Assembly: GCA_964575025.1 (NCBI GenBank)
Contig: CAZNPV010000002.1
Coordinates: 1-64,000, forward strand
DNA from: JABMQB01 sp964575025
GTDB taxonomy: Bacteria > Bacteroidota > Bacteroidia > Bacteroidales > Prolixibacteraceae
Length of the DNA stretch: 64,000 nt
Reading direction: 5' to 3'
Position numbers and translations under genes: made by a program. Below, one piece after another: positions 62,109 to 64,000 of the stretch. Positions within the stretch are counted from its first letter, which is position 1; each line of letters starts with the position of its first letter. The notes beneath the pieces are model-generated. The model had not been told where the DNA came from. It saw only the letters and a program-made list of their open reading frames with translations, and searched no databases.

Positions 62109-63410
62109 ATGAAGAAAACGTTTGAACAACTTAAGGTATCAAAATCGTTTCTCTGGACTCTGGATGAGATTGGGTTTAAAGAACCTACATCTATTCAGCA
62201 AAAAGCTATTCCGGTTATTCGTTCGGGCGCAAACATGGTGGGAATTGCCCGTACCGGAACCGGCAAGACAGCCGCTTATCTGATTCCCCTTTTAATGAAT
62301 ATTACCAAAGCCGAAGGGGACCAGCCGCGGGTGCTTGTGTTGGTTCCTACACGCGAGCTTTCTATCCAGGTCGGGGAGGATATTGAAGAGCTGACATCCC
62401 GGACTACCATACGTCACGCTGCTGTTTTTGGTGGTGTGGGATGGACAAAACAAGCCCAACAAATTGAGCCCGGCGTGGATATTCTTGTAGCGACACCGGG
62501 AAGGCTCTGGGAACTGTATCAGAAAGGAGTTCTTTCCCTGAAAAAGATAAAACACCTGGTTATCGATGAGGCTGACCGGATGCTGGATATGGGTTTTATG
62601 CCACAACTCAGAAAGCTGTTCGAAGTACTGCCCCCACGCCGACAAAATCTGCTTTTTTCAGCTACTTTCAATAAAAAGGTGGAACAAATGGCTGAGGAGT
62701 TCCTGGATTTTTACCGGAAAATAAAAATCTCCCGCCCGGCAACACCCGCTGAGCGGGTCCGTCAGGAGGTTTACCTCGTTCCCAATTACCGGACCAAACT
62801 GAACCTGGTAAAATACCTGCTCCAGGATGAGATGGTCTATAACAGGGTTGTTCTTTTTGTGCGGGAAAAAAGCCATGCCGAAGCAGTTTTTAAAGTGATC
62901 AAAAGAAAATCAGAGGGTGAAAAACGCATCCTCCACTCCAGCAGGGGACAAACTTCAAGATTGAACGCAATCAATGCATTTAAAGCCGGAGAAGTACGAA
63001 TCCTGATATCTACGGATGTCTCTGCCCGGGGAATTGATGCCAGCCTGGTGAGTCACGTGATCAATTTTGACCTTCCCATGTCTTATGAAGATTATGTCCA
63101 CCGGATCGGAAGAACAGCAAGGGCAGGAAATCAGGGGGTTGCGATTACACTGATTGATCCGGCAGAGGAGTGGCATATGAAACGGATTGAAAAACTGATC
63201 CGAATGGAAATTCCAAAGAAAGAAATACCCCAGGAGGTGGAAATTGTCGATACCGGAAAAGAAGAACGGCAAAAACAACTACGTGAAATCGACCATCAAC
63301 GAAAAATTGAGGATCCTTCCTTCCAGGGAGCATTTCATGAACGGAAGAAGAAGCTGAAAAAAAGAAACAACAAAAGAAAAAAAAACCGAACCGGAAAACA
63401 AAGGGGGTAA
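62109..63410 (+). CDS. DEAD-box ATP-dependent RNA helicase (RhlE-like)
   Basis: A 433-aa superfamily 2 helicase. Q motif, Walker A ARTGTGKTAAYL, Ia PTRELSIQ, DEAD VIDEADRML, SAT in LFSATFNK, STDVSARGID and HRIGRTARAG are present in order. The C-terminus is a short lysine/arginine-rich tail (KKKLKKRNNKRKKN) for RNA binding. It probably unwinds rRNA or mRNA duplexes; which homologue it is cannot be told. The start codon is unusually near the -7 box. Confidence 0.92.
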   Translation: MKKTFEQLKVSKSFLWTLDEIGFKEPTSIQQKAIPVIRSGANMVGIARTGTGKTAAYLIPLLMNITKAEGDQPRVLVLVPTRELSIQVGEDIEELTSRTTIRHAAVFGGVGWTKQAQQIEPGVDILVATPGRLWELYQKGVLSLKKIKHLVIDEADRMLDMGFMPQLRKLFEVLPPRRQNLLFSATFNKKVEQMAEEFLDFYRKIKISRPATPAERVRQEVYLVPNYRTKLNLVKYLLQDEMVYNRVVLFVREKSHAEAVFKVIKRKSEGEKRILHSSRGQTSRLNAINAFKAGEVRILISTDVSARGIDASLVSHVINFDLPMSYEDYVHRIGRTARAGNQGVAITLIDPAEEWHMKRIEKLIRMEIPKKEIPQEVEIVDTGKEERQKQLREIDHQRKIEDPSFQGAFHERKKKLKKRNNKRKKNRTGKQRG

Positions 63411-63443
63411 GAGGGGGTTCCCGAATAGACTGAAAATGGTTTG

Positions 63444-64000
63444 TCAGGGATCGATCGGCATGAATTCATCCATTTTTTCCAGCAGCCTTTTGGCATACAT
63501 TGCCCGGATAAAATCAAATTCATCATAAAAATTTAGGGTGTTGATCTGAATGACCAGAGGAAGGATGGATTGATAAATCCGGTCGCGTAAGCTGAGGATG
63601 GCGGTTTGCGGCATTTTTTTATAGGCTGTTTCAAACTCTTTTACCGGAACCGGAGGCCCGAAATTCACAATCAGGGAGCGGTCGAATTTCCAGTAATGGG
63701 TGTAATAGATGCCGACCGGAATAATTTGTATGTCCAGGGTAAACCAGGTATTTTCCTCTGCCATAAAAGCGATCCGCGGGACTGCTTTTTTGTGGGGTAA
63801 CATCCGACGTTTTCCGGAATGGGCTGCTTCCGGGAAAAGACCAAGGGCCCCGTTGTTTGCAAGGATTTTTATAGAATCCGAAAAGATAAGGGAATGTTTT
63901 CCCGCCCGGTGACGGTAATACGCTTATAAACCAGCCTGTGTGCCAGTTTTACATAAATCCTGAAGATAGAATATCCGGGTGACCACTTTTCATATTTCAT
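63444..64000 (-). pseudogene. Lysophospholipid acyltransferase gene with internal deletion
   Basis: Reading on the minus strand from the window edge gives MKYEKWSPGYSIFRIYVKLAHRLVYKRITVTGRENIP. After LS the frame stops at a TAA, while a second frame immediately resumes with SDSIKILANNGALGLFPEAAHSGKRRM (FPEA replaces FPEG) and runs to 63444. Between them, around 63878-63886, roughly 70 residues expected in PlsC-like proteins, including the NHxxxxD catalytic motif, are missing. A start at 64000 fits, so the gene may be complete apart from the deletion. It is likely inactive unless assembly collapsed here. Confidence 0.65.

Overview
The window is a chromosomal segment of a member of the Bacteroidota, most likely a free-living Bacteroidales/Marinilabiliales-type organism. 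Three things point there. The protein families are characteristic: a Porin_10-like outer-membrane barrel, a PorV/FadL-like barrel next to a helix-hairpin-helix beta-barrel protein, a lysyl-tRNA synthetase with a C-terminal extension, and a membrane-anchored MutS-like ATPase. Several genes are preceded by TAnnTTTG-type -7 boxes with an upstream TTTG. Shine-Dalgarno sites are weak. Base composition is moderate except in the first 6.4 kb. I found no tRNA, rRNA or CRISPR array.

Positions 1-6.5 kb are accessory DNA. A 5'-truncated P-loop ATPase gene is followed by two overlapping tyrosine recombinases; the second has lost two catalytic residues. Next come a spacer of about 1 kb with inverted repeats and a strand-composition flip, then a 5'-truncated RHS tip overlapping an AT-rich gene for a small membrane protein (a candidate toxin/immunity pair). 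Last are an IS3-type OrfA fragment and a run of six short hairpins.

From 6.5 to 46.6 kb the content is mostly core genome: a porin and the MltF transglycosylase; two FtsX-type permeases and an LPG-synthase-like flippase; rsmA-mgtE; purH; the cell-shape operon mreB-mreC-mreD-mrdA-rodA, closed by a hairpin that covers its stop codon; acpH; a PfkB kinase whose catalytic Asp is replaced by Val; ppk2; a DMT exporter; pgi; gpsA; a decayed M14/DUF2817 peptidase remnant; lysS with a strong terminator; recJ converging on a four-gene minus-strand operon (PorV-like, HhH barrel, acyltransferase, HAD phosphatase); purE; and hpt-adk-obgE-PAP2-mutS-like.

From 46.6 to 55.6 kb is a hemicellulose/uronate island, all on the plus strand. 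It holds a GH10 xylanase, an SDR of the D-mannonate oxidoreductase type, mannonate dehydratase UxuA, a GH127-type beta-L-arabinofuranosidase lipoprotein, and an unusual secreted protein joining a putative (beta/alpha)8 glycosidase-like region to a SUMF1-type domain. Together they suggest cutting of (glucurono)arabinoxylan, removal of arabinose, and entry of uronate into the mannonate/KDG pathway. No SusC/SusD pair is present.

From 55.6 kb to the end is housekeeping again: aspS, tadA, aroB-aroA, a small membrane protein, dprA, a DEAD-box helicase, and an acyltransferase gene broken by an internal deletion at the right edge.
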